Assembly (NCBI GenBank): GCA_937864375.1 | Contig: CALMJO010000104.1 | Span: 1-6,953 of the forward strand | Direction: 5' to 3' | Source of the DNA: an uncultured Spirochaetota bacterium | Lineage (GTDB): Bacteria > Spirochaetota > UBA4802 > UBA5368 | DNA: 6,953 nucleotides | Shown here: piece after piece, positions 1-6,090 of the stretch | Layout: the number at the start of each line of letters is the position of its first letter | How positions within the stretch are numbered: the first letter of the stretch is position 1 | Notes under the pieces: generated by a model | Databases searched by the model: none | What the model saw: the letters and a program-made list of their open reading frames with translations, nothing else | What the model was told of the DNA's origin: nothing | Program-made: the position numbers and the translations under genes

Positions 1-1
1 G

Positions 2-460
2 GACGAGATATCCAAGCTGGCGGACCAGACCGCCGTGAGCCTTAAAGAGATCGACACCCTCATCAAGCAGAACATAGGGGAGATATCCCGCGGGTCGGAG
101 CTCATGAGCGGCACGGTTGAGACCATCAACCGGATCATGGCGGCCATCGCGAACATGAGCGACAAGATCCGGGGGATGGCCGATTACATGATGCAGCAGG
201 AGGGCATCAACCGGGGAGTGAACGAGCAGGCGATCGAAGTCAGGGACCGTTCCGGCGAGATCAGGAGCGCATCCCAGGAACAGAAGATCGCCTCCGACGA
301 GGTGGTGAAGTCGATATCGTCGGTGAACGAGATCACCCAAAGTAATTCCGAGATTCTGGCGACCCTGAAAAACCTCGCCGAAAACGTGTCCGAACTGGCC
401 GGATACCTTCAGGAGAAGGTCTCGCATTTTGGCGCCCCGGATGCCGGAGAGCGCGAATAA
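2..460 (+). CDS. methyl-accepting chemotaxis protein, C-terminal part (5' end outside window)
   Basis: This is the last 152 residues of a chemoreceptor that enters from the left edge; the frame is open from base 2. It begins with DEISKLADQTA, which matches the segment just after the conserved hairpin tip of the MCP signalling domain (usual form ...VVADEIxKLAExT). The rest is a long heptad-rich helix (SLKEIDTLIKQN, EIRSASQEQKIASDEVVKSI, NEITQSNSEILATL), typical of the descending arm of the cytoplasmic coiled coil with its methylation helix. From family knowledge, this region binds CheW/CheA at the tip and carries signal from a sensor region that lies outside the window. The protein ends in DAGERE, so it has no NWETF-type pentapeptide for docking CheR/CheB. 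The EQKIAxxEVVxSI..NEITQ style resembles spirochaete receptors, but this is recollection only. The family call is firm; ligand and membrane topology cannot be judged. Confidence 0.9.
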   Translation, partial: DEISKLADQTAVSLKEIDTLIKQNIGEISRGSELMSGTVETINRIMAAIANMSDKIRGMADYMMQQEGINRGVNEQAIEVRDRSGEIRSASQEQKIASDEVVKSISSVNEITQSNSEILATLKNLAENVSELAGYLQEKVSHFGAPDAGERE

Positions 461-511
461 AAGGGGTCGGTCCGAGGGCGGCTGGTAAATTCCCCGTTCA
501 CTCCACCTGCT

Positions 512-570
512 CCGCCCTTATCCGTTTCGCCCAATCTGCGAAATCCGGCTCCGGAGATCGAATAAGGCGG
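512..570. repeat. branched inverted repeat downstream of the chemoreceptor gene
   Basis: An outer stem pairs 512-521 with 562-570 (nine pairs with one bulged C at 517). It encloses a 6-bp perfect hairpin, TTTCGC at 525-530 with GCGAAA at 538-543, and a small hairpin TCCG/CGGA at 544-547/552-555. The three stems fit together as a three-way junction. No T-tract follows on the plus strand, so it is not a standard intrinsic terminator for the receptor gene, although it may still mark the transcript's 3' end. The pairing is seen directly; any role is inferred. Confidence 0.4.
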
Positions 571-574
571 AATG

Positions 575-596
575 AAAAAAAGCCGGGGGCTTCCGG
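575..596 (-). terminator. possible intrinsic terminator on the minus strand
   Basis: Read on the minus strand, a short GC-rich stem (AAGCC, loop CCC, GGCTT; plus-strand 580-592) is followed by a run of T residues, seen as A7 at 575-581 on the plus strand. An alternative pairing is CCGG/CCGG at 583-586/593-596. The stem is short, so the call is weak. No convincing minus-strand gene lies upstream (positions above 600), which makes it either an orphan signal, the end of an unannotated RNA, or chance. Confidence 0.28.
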
Positions 597-794
597 TGCT
601 CTCAAATTTTCGGCTTAAGGGCCGGACAAGTCCATCGGTGCCCCCGCCCTTCCACGATCCTCAGGCGGAGCACGTGATGCCGCGCGCATGGGCATGACTC
701 AAAAATACCTGCGAAAAGCCCATGAAGGAGTATCCGCTGCCCGTCTGCACTTCCGCGCCCAACGCCGAAATGGGAAGGAACGGGGATGACGACG

Positions 795-818
795 GTCCCT
801 GCGACGACGGCAGGGGAC
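795..818. repeat. small hairpin in the gene-free region
   Basis: GTCCCTGC at 795-802 pairs with GCAGGGGAC at 810-818 (eight pairs, one bulged G, 7-base loop). There is no T-tract. Its arms resemble those of the stronger hairpin at 1107-1141, which also uses AGGGAC/GTCCCT, so the two may be related or may pair with each other in a transcript. Confidence 0.35.
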
Positions 819-1094
819 GCGCGAAGTCCGGGTCGGTCGGTTTTATCGGGCTTGGGAAGCGACGTGGAGGAAAGTCGGCTCCCGCAGTGCAAGCGGCCGC
901 GGGATGAAAAGGTCCGCCCGGATGACTATCACGCAATAACATGTGCCGCGCCATACCTTTCACCCTCACTGGCGCTCCGGCAGTCAGCGCTTCCATCAAG
1001 GGTTTGAATCAAGATCTTCCCGCCTCGTCTACGAAACCGTGGAATCACGCACCGGGCGGGAAGGAGCGGGGCTCGTCCGGCAGGCGGTCGGAAT

Positions 1095-1141
1095 GCGAGC
1101 GGCTCGCAGGGACCGCCGCGCCTCGCGTACGGCGGTCCCTG
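1095..1141. repeat. strong tandem hairpins upstream of typA
   Basis: Two adjoining dyads share base 1107. The first is GCGAG (1095-1099), loop CGG, CTCGC (1103-1107). The second has 12-bp perfect arms, CAGGGACCGCCG at 1107-1118 and CGGCGGTCCCTG at 1130-1141, with an 11-base loop. The loop contains another CTCGC (1122-1126) that could pair with GCGAG at 1095-1099 instead, giving an alternative or pseudoknotted fold. No T-tract follows, so it is not a normal intrinsic terminator. It lies about 180 bases before the typA start and could be a leader RNA element or a dispersed palindrome. Confidence 0.55.
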
Positions 1142-1205
1142 GCGCATCACTGTTCCGCGCACGGGGACGAAGCAGATCGGCCCCCCCAAAATCTTCTTAA
1201 CAAGC

Positions 1206-1222
1206 TGTTTCCAGAGGAAACA
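1206..1222. repeat. 7-bp dyad upstream of typA
   Basis: TGTTTCC (1206-1212) and GGAAACA (1216-1222) form perfect arms around the 3-base spacer AGA. The site sits in a locally AT-richer patch about 95 bases before the typA start. It could be a small operator or a hairpin in the leader; nothing in the sequence decides between these. Confidence 0.3.
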
Positions 1223-1305
1223 CATGCATGGGCCCGCGGTCAGGCATGGATCCCGAAAAAATTCGCTTGACCGCTCAGCCCCCCGGCGGTTTGCTCTCCA
1301 CCCGG

Positions 1306-1311
1306 TAGGAG
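1306..1311 (+). promoter_or_regulatory. ribosome binding site of typA
   Basis: TAGGAG lies six bases before the ATG at 1318. It fixes the start of typA, which also agrees with the usual N-terminus of the family (MKLRNVAIIAHVDHGKTT). Confidence 0.85.
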
Positions 1312-1317
1312 TACGTC

Positions 1318-3138
1318 ATGAAACTGCGCAACGTCGCCATCATCGCCCACGTCGACCACGGGAAAACCACGCTCGTCGACAAGATGCTCATACAGTGCCG
1401 GGTATTCCGGGATAACCAGGAGGTGCGCGACTGCTTCCTGGATTCCAACGACCTGGAGCGCGAGCGGGGCATCACCATCTTTTCGAAGAATATCTCGATC
1501 AGCCACGCCGGGACCAAGATAAACATCATCGACACGCCCGGGCACGCCGACTTTGGCGGCGAGGTGGAGCGCGTGCTCAGGATGGCCGACGGCGTGCTCC
1601 TGCTCGTGGACGCCTTCGAGGGCGCGATGCCGCAGACCCGCTTCGTATTGCAAAAAGCGCTCGCACTCAAGCTCGTGCCCATCGTCGTCGTGAACAAGAT
1701 GGACCGTCCCAACAGGAGGCCCCGCGAGGTCCTGAACGAGATCTACGACCTCTTCATAGACCTCGACGCGCACGAGCGCCAGCTCGACTTTCCCGTGATC
1801 TACGCGTCCGGCCGCGAGGGATGGGCCACCACGAGCGCCGGCGAGCCGGGCACCGATCTCCTGCCGCTCCTGGACGCGATCATCCAGCGCATCCCCGCGC
1901 CCGAACACAGGGAGGGCCCGCTCCAGATGCAGGTGACCACGATCGACTATTCCGAGTACGTGGGACGCATCGCGATCGGGCGCATCTTCCGCGGCGAGCT
2001 CAGGCGCGACCGCAAGGCGATGCTCCTCAAGCGCGACGGGACCGAAAAGCTCAGCGACATCAAGGAGCTCTACACCTTCGACGGCGTCGAGCGCACGAAG
2101 GCCGACCGGATCGGGTGCGGCGACATCTGCGCGGTGGTGGGCGTGGAGGACATCGAGATCGGCGACACGATCGCGGACCCCGAGAACCCCGAGCCGCTTC
2201 CCATCATCCAGGTGGACGAGCCCACCATGAGCATGATCTTCACCATAAACACGTCGCCCTTCTACGGCGAGGAGGGAAAGTACGTGACCGGCAGGCATGT
2301 ACGCGAGCGGCTCTACCGCGAGATGGAGAGCGACGTGGCGCTGCGCGTCGAGGAGTCCCTCACCACGGACACGCTCAAGGTGTTTGGCCGCGGGATCCTG
2401 CACCTGTCCATTCTCATCGAGAACATGCGCCGCGAGGGTTACGAGTTCCAGGTGGGGCAGCCCCGCGTCATCTACAAGGAGATCAACGGCCACAAGGCGG
2501 AGCCCGTCGAGCTCCTGGTGGTGGACGTCCCGGCCGAGCACGCGGGCAGGGTGATCGAGAACGTGAGCCGCAAGCGCGGCGAGCTCAAGCACATCGAGCA
2601 CATGGGCGCGCGCCAGCGGCTCGAGTTTCACATTCCCTCCAGGGGACTCATAGGCCTTCGCACGCGGCTCCTGAATACGACCTCGGGCGAATCGGTCATG
2701 CACCACCGCTTCTACCAGTACGAGTACTTCAAGGGGTCCATCCCGCACCGCCAGAACGGCGTGCTCATCTCCATGCAGACGGGCGAGGTCGTCGCCTACG
2801 CGCTGGACAGCCTGCAGGCCAGGGGAAAATTCTTCGTCTCTCCCGGCGAACGCGTGTACGAGGGACAGGTCGTGGGCGAGAACAACAAGGAAGGCGACAT
2901 CGTGGTGAATGTCCAGAAGTCCAAGAAGCTCACCAACATGCGCGCCTCCGGGAGCGACGAGGCCATCCGGCTCACGCCCCCGATCGTCTTTTCGCTCGAG
3001 GAGGCGCTCGAGTTCATCAACGAGGACGAGCTCGTCGAGGTGACCCCCAGGTCCATCCGCATCCGCAAGACCATTCTGGACGAAAGCGAAAGGAAAAAGG
3101 CGGGAATCCGCGCGCGGGAGCTCTCCGCCGCGCAGTAA
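1318..3138 (+). CDS. typA: TypA/BipA translational GTPase
   Basis: This 606-residue protein is a full-length TypA/BipA, the EF-G-like GTPase that binds the 70S ribosome and, in studied bacteria, supports large-subunit assembly, cold growth and stress responses. The GTPase motifs are intact: P-loop AHVDHGKT (10-17), switch I ERGITI (49-54), DTPGH (72-76), NKMD (126-129) and the G5 region YASGREG (162-168). The motif ...DSNDLERERGITIFSKN is characteristic of TypA rather than EF-G or LepA. Domains II, III and V follow. The family-specific C-terminal part is recognisable: SRGLIGLRTRLL near the middle, then FYQYEYFKGSIPHRQNGVLISM, GEVVAYALDSLQARGKFFVSPGE and KKLTNMRASGSDEAIRLTPP. Length matches the roughly 600-residue family norm. 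It appears monocistronic: a long gene-free region lies before it and a convergent gene begins 62 bases after it. It is cytoplasmic. No missing residues or frameshift are visible. Confidence 0.98.
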   Translation: MKLRNVAIIAHVDHGKTTLVDKMLIQCRVFRDNQEVRDCFLDSNDLERERGITIFSKNISISHAGTKINIIDTPGHADFGGEVERVLRMADGVLLLVDAFEGAMPQTRFVLQKALALKLVPIVVVNKMDRPNRRPREVLNEIYDLFIDLDAHERQLDFPVIYASGREGWATTSAGEPGTDLLPLLDAIIQRIPAPEHREGPLQMQVTTIDYSEYVGRIAIGRIFRGELRRDRKAMLLKRDGTEKLSDIKELYTFDGVERTKADRIGCGDICAVVGVEDIEIGDTIADPENPEPLPIIQVDEPTMSMIFTINTSPFYGEEGKYVTGRHVRERLYREMESDVALRVEESLTTDTLKVFGRGILHLSILIENMRREGYEFQVGQPRVIYKEINGHKAEPVELLVVDVPAEHAGRVIENVSRKRGELKHIEHMGARQRLEFHIPSRGLIGLRTRLLNTTSGESVMHHRFYQYEYFKGSIPHRQNGVLISMQTGEVVAYALDSLQARGKFFVSPGERVYEGQVVGENNKEGDIVVNVQKSKKLTNMRASGSDEAIRLTPPIVFSLEEALEFINEDELVEVTPRSIRIRKTILDESERKKAGIRARELSAAQ

Positions 3139-3178
3139 GGATCGATTCGGCCCGGATCGATCCGCCGCGGTACTGCGC
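3130..3178. terminator. nested inverted repeat between convergent typA and M23 gene
   Basis: The inner hairpin pairs GGATCGATTCG (3139-3149) with 3153-3163, eleven pairs with one G-T wobble and loop GCC, starting right after the typA stop. An outer pair, GCGCAGTA (3130-3137) with TACTGCGC (3171-3178), is a perfect 8 bp and includes the last typA codons. The placement in a 62-base spacer between two convergent genes suits a bidirectional transcription end. No T-tract is present on either strand, so a classical intrinsic terminator is not shown; it may protect 3' ends or work with Rho. Confidence 0.45.
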
Positions 3179-3200
3179 CCTTCCGCGGCGGGAGCACCGC

Positions 3201-4994
3201 CTACCACATGAGCGTGCGGAAGGTCCCCGCGTTCCCGGCGCGGTCGGCTATGCGCGCCCACAGGTGGTGCAGCGCACCGTCGGCGATCGTGCGCGGCAGG
3301 TTCATTTCCACCCAGTAGCGATCGCGGTCGTAGCGCCCGGGAACGCTCTCCCCGTCTACCATGCATTCGAACGATTCGGGATCGATGTCCGAAAGCGCGT
3401 CGCTCACGTAGAGGCGGACCCTTCGTGACGTGCGCGTGTCCTCGATGAACTCGAAGGTGGGCGGCATGGAAAACACCGGCGCCGCCGCGTCGCGCATGAG
3501 CGCGAAACAGCCGTTGCGGTAGGTGGACGCGGTGAAGGTCCCCGATGCGGGATCGTATTTCGTAGCGAGAAGCTTTGGGCTTTTTCCCTCGAAGAACTGG
3601 TAGAGCGAGATCTTTTTCCTGTCCCCGGCATCGGGACGAAGCCCGGTCTTTACGTAAATGGTGACCTGTCCGTTATAGAGCGCGTCGAAGGGGCGCACGG
3701 CAAAGACCGCCAGGATGTCGTCGAGCGCCGGCGCGGAGGCGGGAATGATCTCCGCGAGCCGTTCCCGTGGGACCTCCTCGGCCCCCAGGAAGGTCATGCC
3801 CGCCGTGCTTCCCGGCTGCGCGTAGAGGGTGAAGCCGCGCTCGCCGCTGCCGGCCGTGAACCATCCCCCGGAGGAGGCGTCCCTCCACGACGCGTCGCGC
3901 GCCCCGGGGCGCGCCGCGATCTGGAGTTTCACCTGCGACGAGTTCCCCCTGAAATCGTACGCGGTGATCGTCCAGGTGCGCTTCACCCCGTCCACGGGGA
4001 TGTACCCGTCGTTCACGGTCGCGAGTCCCTGGAATGCGTTGCCGGGCCTGCGGCACAGGAAGTGCGTGTAGCTCACGGTGCCGTCAATCGTGGACTTGGA
4101 CACGTCGAATATATGGCGCCCGTACTGGAAGTCCGCCGCGCGTATCCGGTCGAAGCGGAGGTCGTAGACGAAGCGTACGCCGTCATGGACCGTTATGCGG
4201 TACACGGTGCAGCTGTTATGCGCGTTCACCCGGTCGAAGCATCCCAGCTTCAGATACGCCTTTCCGGGCGTGCCCATCTCGAGCGTTTCCTCCGCGGCCC
4301 AGTAAACGCCGTCCCTTAGACTCACCGGAACCTTGCGCTCGAACATGGTGGTGCCGGATTCCTCGGCGCACACGTAGACGCTTTCGATGACCGGCGGCTC
4401 GTTGTCCTCCACCTGGATGAGCGCCAGCGGATTTACGAACGTGTCGCCCGCGCGCACCTCGTAATGGAGATGCGGCGGCCCGGAACCGGACTCGCCCGAG
4501 TAGGCGATCACGCCGCCGCGCGGGTAGTCGAGCGCGGTATGGCGGAAGTAGAGCTCCACGGTCTCACTGTTGTACAGGAGCTTCGCGATGTTCACGATGG
4601 ACCAGAGCCGCGACGAGCCGTCCTCGAACGACTCCAGGTGCCCGTACACGGACTGCCGCCCGTCGGGATGGTTCAGGAAGATGCCGTTCCCGTATCCCGC
4701 GTCCGACGAGCTGACGTACGTGATGCGCCCCGGCCGCGCCGCGAGCACGGGGTAGCCGGTGCGCATGCGCGTCTTGACGTCGATCCCGCTGTGGAAGGAG
4801 TAGCCGCGCACCTCGCCCAGAGTCCCCGAGAGCGCGCGCGGGAGGGCCATCATCCAGACATAGGCCCCGTCGTCGGGCCCTGCGGCGTCCTCGGGGAAGA
4901 GGCGCGGCGTGAGAAAGCCGCCCATGCACAGGAAAATCGCCGCGGCCGCCGCCAGCGCTCCCGTACTTCCTGCGCGATGCTTTCCTTTCATCAT
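3201..4994 (-). CDS. exported M23-family (LytM-type) metallopeptidase with C-terminal beta-sandwich domains
   Basis: This 597-residue protein has an N-terminal export signal (basic MMKGKHR, then a hydrophobic stretch about 12-29), then an M23 domain at about 44-195. Zinc ligands are visible: H68 and D72 in HSGID, and H177 in HLH (175-177), with H119 in YGHL and H175 as the other conserved histidines. GESGSGPPHLHYEVR is the family signature. M23 enzymes cut peptidoglycan peptide cross-links, so a periplasmic wall-remodelling role is likely. The span between YGHL and the GESGSG motif carries an extra segment of about 20 residues compared with typical M23 domains. The remaining 400 residues look like beta-sandwich modules; the last (about 505-597: YVSDALSDIDPESFECMVDG, then LWARIADRAGN) is Ig-like. 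GGAGG at 5000-4996 is one base from the first ATG and four from the second (4991), so the true start may be the second. It diverges from the lipoprotein gene. Confidence 0.93.
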   Translation of the reverse strand: MMKGKHRAGSTGALAAAAAIFLCMGGFLTPRLFPEDAAGPDDGAYVWMMALPRALSGTLGEVRGYSFHSGIDVKTRMRTGYPVLAARPGRITYVSSSDAGYGNGIFLNHPDGRQSVYGHLESFEDGSSRLWSIVNIAKLLYNSETVELYFRHTALDYPRGGVIAYSGESGSGPPHLHYEVRAGDTFVNPLALIQVEDNEPPVIESVYVCAEESGTTMFERKVPVSLRDGVYWAAEETLEMGTPGKAYLKLGCFDRVNAHNSCTVYRITVHDGVRFVYDLRFDRIRAADFQYGRHIFDVSKSTIDGTVSYTHFLCRRPGNAFQGLATVNDGYIPVDGVKRTWTITAYDFRGNSSQVKLQIAARPGARDASWRDASSGGWFTAGSGERGFTLYAQPGSTAGMTFLGAEEVPRERLAEIIPASAPALDDILAVFAVRPFDALYNGQVTIYVKTGLRPDAGDRKKISLYQFFEGKSPKLLATKYDPASGTFTASTYRNGCFALMRDAAAPVFSMPPTFEFIEDTRTSRRVRLYVSDALSDIDPESFECMVDGESVPGRYDRDRYWVEMNLPRTIADGALHHLWARIADRAGNAGTFRTLMW

Positions 4995-5021
4995 TCCTCC
5001 GTGGCTTCCCGGGTCGTGCGA

Positions 5022-5049
5022 ATTCTAGGCGATCGCCTCGGCAATTCAA
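5022..5049 (-). promoter_or_regulatory. sigma70-like promoter of the M23 gene
   Basis: On the minus strand, TTGAAT (5049-5044) and TAGAAT (5027-5022) are separated by 16 bases. The -10 box matches consensus at five of six positions and the -35 at four. Predicted transcription starts near 5015, giving a leader of about 20 bases before the M23 start. The last ten spacer bases are a perfect palindrome (see the next entry). Confidence 0.6.
5027..5038. promoter_or_regulatory. 12-bp perfect palindrome in the M23 promoter spacer (candidate operator)
   Basis: AGGCGATCGCCT is a perfect 12-bp palindrome lying between the predicted -35 and -10 boxes and touching the -10. A protein bound there would block RNA polymerase. 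CGATCG occurs many times in this window, including inside genes, so the core alone is not distinctive; the extended palindrome and its position are the reasons to note it. Confidence 0.4.
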
Positions 5050-5059
5050 GCAAAAAAGA

Positions 5060-5089
5060 TTCACAACGCGGCGCGCCCGTTCGTATCAG
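5060..5089 (+). promoter_or_regulatory. possible sigma70-like promoter of the lipoprotein gene
   Basis: TTCACA (5060-5065) and TATCAG (5084-5089) are 18 bases apart, matching consensus at five and four of six positions. Transcription would start near 5096, which would exclude the GTG at 5095 as a start codon and agrees with the ATG at 5125. Confidence 0.35.
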
Positions 5090-5124
5090 GAAGAGTGAAA
5101 AATTCCGCACGTCCGGGAGGAGTC

Positions 5125-5976
5125 ATGAAATTTTGCAGCGCATGCGTGCTGTTGTGGGCCCTGTGCCTTGCCTGCGGGTATCCGGAGGAATACCGGGAGC
5201 CCGCGGGCGGGGAATCGGCAGCGTACGTCGCGGTCAGCGTTTACATCCCAGCGGCAAGGCTTCGCACTGGAGAGTCCATGCAGGCACGGCTCTTCGCGCT
5301 GCGCGCCGACGGGACGCGCGACGAGCTTGCGCCCGCGAGCGCGTCATGGGAATGCGGCGACGGGTCCGTCGCCAGCGTGAGCGAATCCGCGGTGGTGACC
5401 GCCGTGTCGGAGGGGGCCGAATCGCTTACGGCCCGTTACGCCGGCCTTGCCGACGAGCGCGCCTTCACGGTCGTGCCCGCGCCCGACTACTCGGGCCTCG
5501 TCATCGCCGAGGTCTGCTACGACCCTCCCGCGCCGGAAACCGACCTGGAATTCATCGAGATCGAGAACCGGGGCGCGCGCGGCTGCGACCTCGCAGGGCT
5601 CCAGCTCATCGACGGCACTGGCTCGAGTACGCCCTTCACCTTTCCGGAGGGAAGCGCTATCCCCGCGGGAGGCCGAATTACCGTCGCCAGGGGACGCGAC
5701 GCCTTTTTCGCGTATTATTCCATCTACCCGGATTTCACCGGCGTGAATTTCGCGCTCAACAACGCCGGCGAGGCCGTGTTCCTGCGCGACGGCGCCGGGA
5801 CGGTCCTCGACGCCGTCTACCTGGAGGGAGGCTCGTCCGAATTCCCCGCGCCCGCCGAATGGGGCGCGGCCAAATCCCCCTCCTGCGCCGACGGCCAATC
5901 CGCCGCGAGGCTTCCCGTCCCGGACTCCGGCACCTCCGCCGACTGGTCGTGCGGAGAGCCCACGCCGGGGAGGTAA
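5125..5976 (+). CDS. probable lipoprotein with Big_2-like and lamin-tail (LTD) domains
   Basis: The 283-residue product begins MKFCSACVLLWALCLACGYPEE, a short signal peptide ending in a permissive lipobox (CLAC, modified Cys17), so it is probably a lipoprotein. Residues about 34-116 resemble a Big_2 bacterial Ig-like domain: VAVSVYIPAARLRTGES, ADGTRDEL, then DGSVASVSESAVVTAVSEG. Residues about 124-235 match a lamin-tail domain: LVIAEVCYDP, LEFIEIENRG, CDLAGLQLIDG, FPEGSAIPAGGRITV, then FALNNAGEAVFLRDGAGTVLDAVYL. The end (ADWSCGEPTPGR) is the usual closing motif of such proteins. Bacterial LTD domains occur on exported proteins, often beside nucleases or Ig-like modules; no catalytic domain is present here, so binding or structural work is likely. 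GGAGG at 5116-5120, four bases before the ATG, supports this start over a GTG at 5095, which would put a non-signal sequence ahead of the leader. It diverges from the M23 gene across 130 bases. Confidence 0.85.
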   Translation: MKFCSACVLLWALCLACGYPEEYREPAGGESAAYVAVSVYIPAARLRTGESMQARLFALRADGTRDELAPASASWECGDGSVASVSESAVVTAVSEGAESLTARYAGLADERAFTVVPAPDYSGLVIAEVCYDPPAPETDLEFIEIENRGARGCDLAGLQLIDGTGSSTPFTFPEGSAIPAGGRITVARGRDAFFAYYSIYPDFTGVNFALNNAGEAVFLRDGAGTVLDAVYLEGGSSEFPAPAEWGAAKSPSCADGQSAARLPVPDSGTSADWSCGEPTPGR

Positions 5977-6001
5977 GCTGTTTCCGGGGAGACTGCGTGC
6001 C

Positions 6002-6050
6002 TCAACTCCGCTCGGCATGACGGTGGAGCAATGCCCGGCATGACGGTGGA
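6002..6050. repeat. short intergenic direct repeat, two copies of a 15-base unit
   Basis: CGGCATGACGGTGGA occurs at 6013-6027 and again at 6036-6050, a 23-base period. The first copy is preceded by CTCAACTCCGCTCGGCATGA. From memory, strings like CTCGACTCCGCTCGGCATGACG and CCGGCATGACG are parts of dispersed intergenic repeats seen in many bacterial genomes; this looks like a degenerate example, placed between two genes of the same direction. The repeat itself is seen directly; the link to a dispersed family is recollection. Confidence 0.55.
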
Positions 6051-6090
6051 AGAGGACGCGACAAGATCCGTACGGGAAGGCCGGATTTGA

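Larger units (their letters stand above)
461..1317. other. 857-base gene-free region rich in inverted repeats
   Basis: No frame here reads like a gene. The open frames on both strands are short, overlap each other, and encode low-complexity Pro/Arg/Gly-rich peptides without a recognisable fold. By hand count the 96-codon minus frame at 602-892 has only about 64% G/C at third positions, visibly below the flanking genes. The region instead holds several dyads: 512-570, 580-592, 795-818, 880-904, 1095-1107, 1107-1141 and 1206-1222. I find no tRNA-like cloverleaf, tmRNA, SRP RNA or convincing RNase P RNA. I also find no good sigma70 promoter for typA: TTGACC at 1267-1272 has a poor partner (TTTGCT) and would start transcription on top of the ribosome binding site. 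It may be a long regulatory leader, an unrecognised RNA locus, or a decayed gene. Confidence 0.6.

Noticed and set aside
866..905. GGAGGAAAGTCGGCTCCCGCAGTGC resembles in part the start of RNase P RNA (GAGGAAAGTCCGGGCTCC)
   Set aside because: The match is partial, and none of the other conserved RNase P segments (the ACAGAA-type and 3' GGCTTAT-type strings) occurs in the following sequence.
1001..1012. GGTTTGAATCAA looks a little like a tRNA T-arm
   Set aside because: No matching acceptor, anticodon or D stem can be formed around it.
602..1270. Several short overlapping open frames on both strands between the chemoreceptor and typA
   Set aside because: They overlap one another, lack ribosome sites and domains, and the one I counted (602-892, minus) has lower third-position GC than the real genes.
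1267..1295. TTGACC with TTTGCT 17 bases later as a typA promoter
   Set aside because: The -10 box matches at only three of six positions, and the transcript would begin at or inside the ribosome binding site.
1240..3366. A 708-codon open frame on the minus strand across typA
   Set aside because: It is antisense to a gene with unmistakable TypA motifs. The product is low-complexity (His/Leu/Val/Arg/Asp-rich) and without a recognisable domain, as expected for the opposite strand of a GC-rich gene.
1821..3428. A 535-codon open frame on the plus strand inside typA running into the M23 gene
   Set aside because: The product is an Arg/His/Gly/Pro-rich frame-shadow of typA and has no start context or domain.
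4920..4930. Possible lipobox cysteine in the M23 protein's signal (IFLC, Cys23)
   Set aside because: Leucine directly before the cysteine does not fit even a permissive lipobox; an ordinary signal peptide or membrane anchor is more likely.
5095..5124. Upstream GTG start extending the lipoprotein by ten residues
   Set aside because: It would bury the signal peptide and lipobox, has a poorer ribosome site, and lies at the predicted transcription start. The ATG at 5125 follows GGAGG.
4464..6020. A 518-codon plus-strand open frame across the M23 gene start, the divergent spacer and the lipoprotein gene
   Set aside because: It is antisense to the M23 catalytic domain and out of frame with the lipoprotein; both of those have clear domains and ribosome sites.
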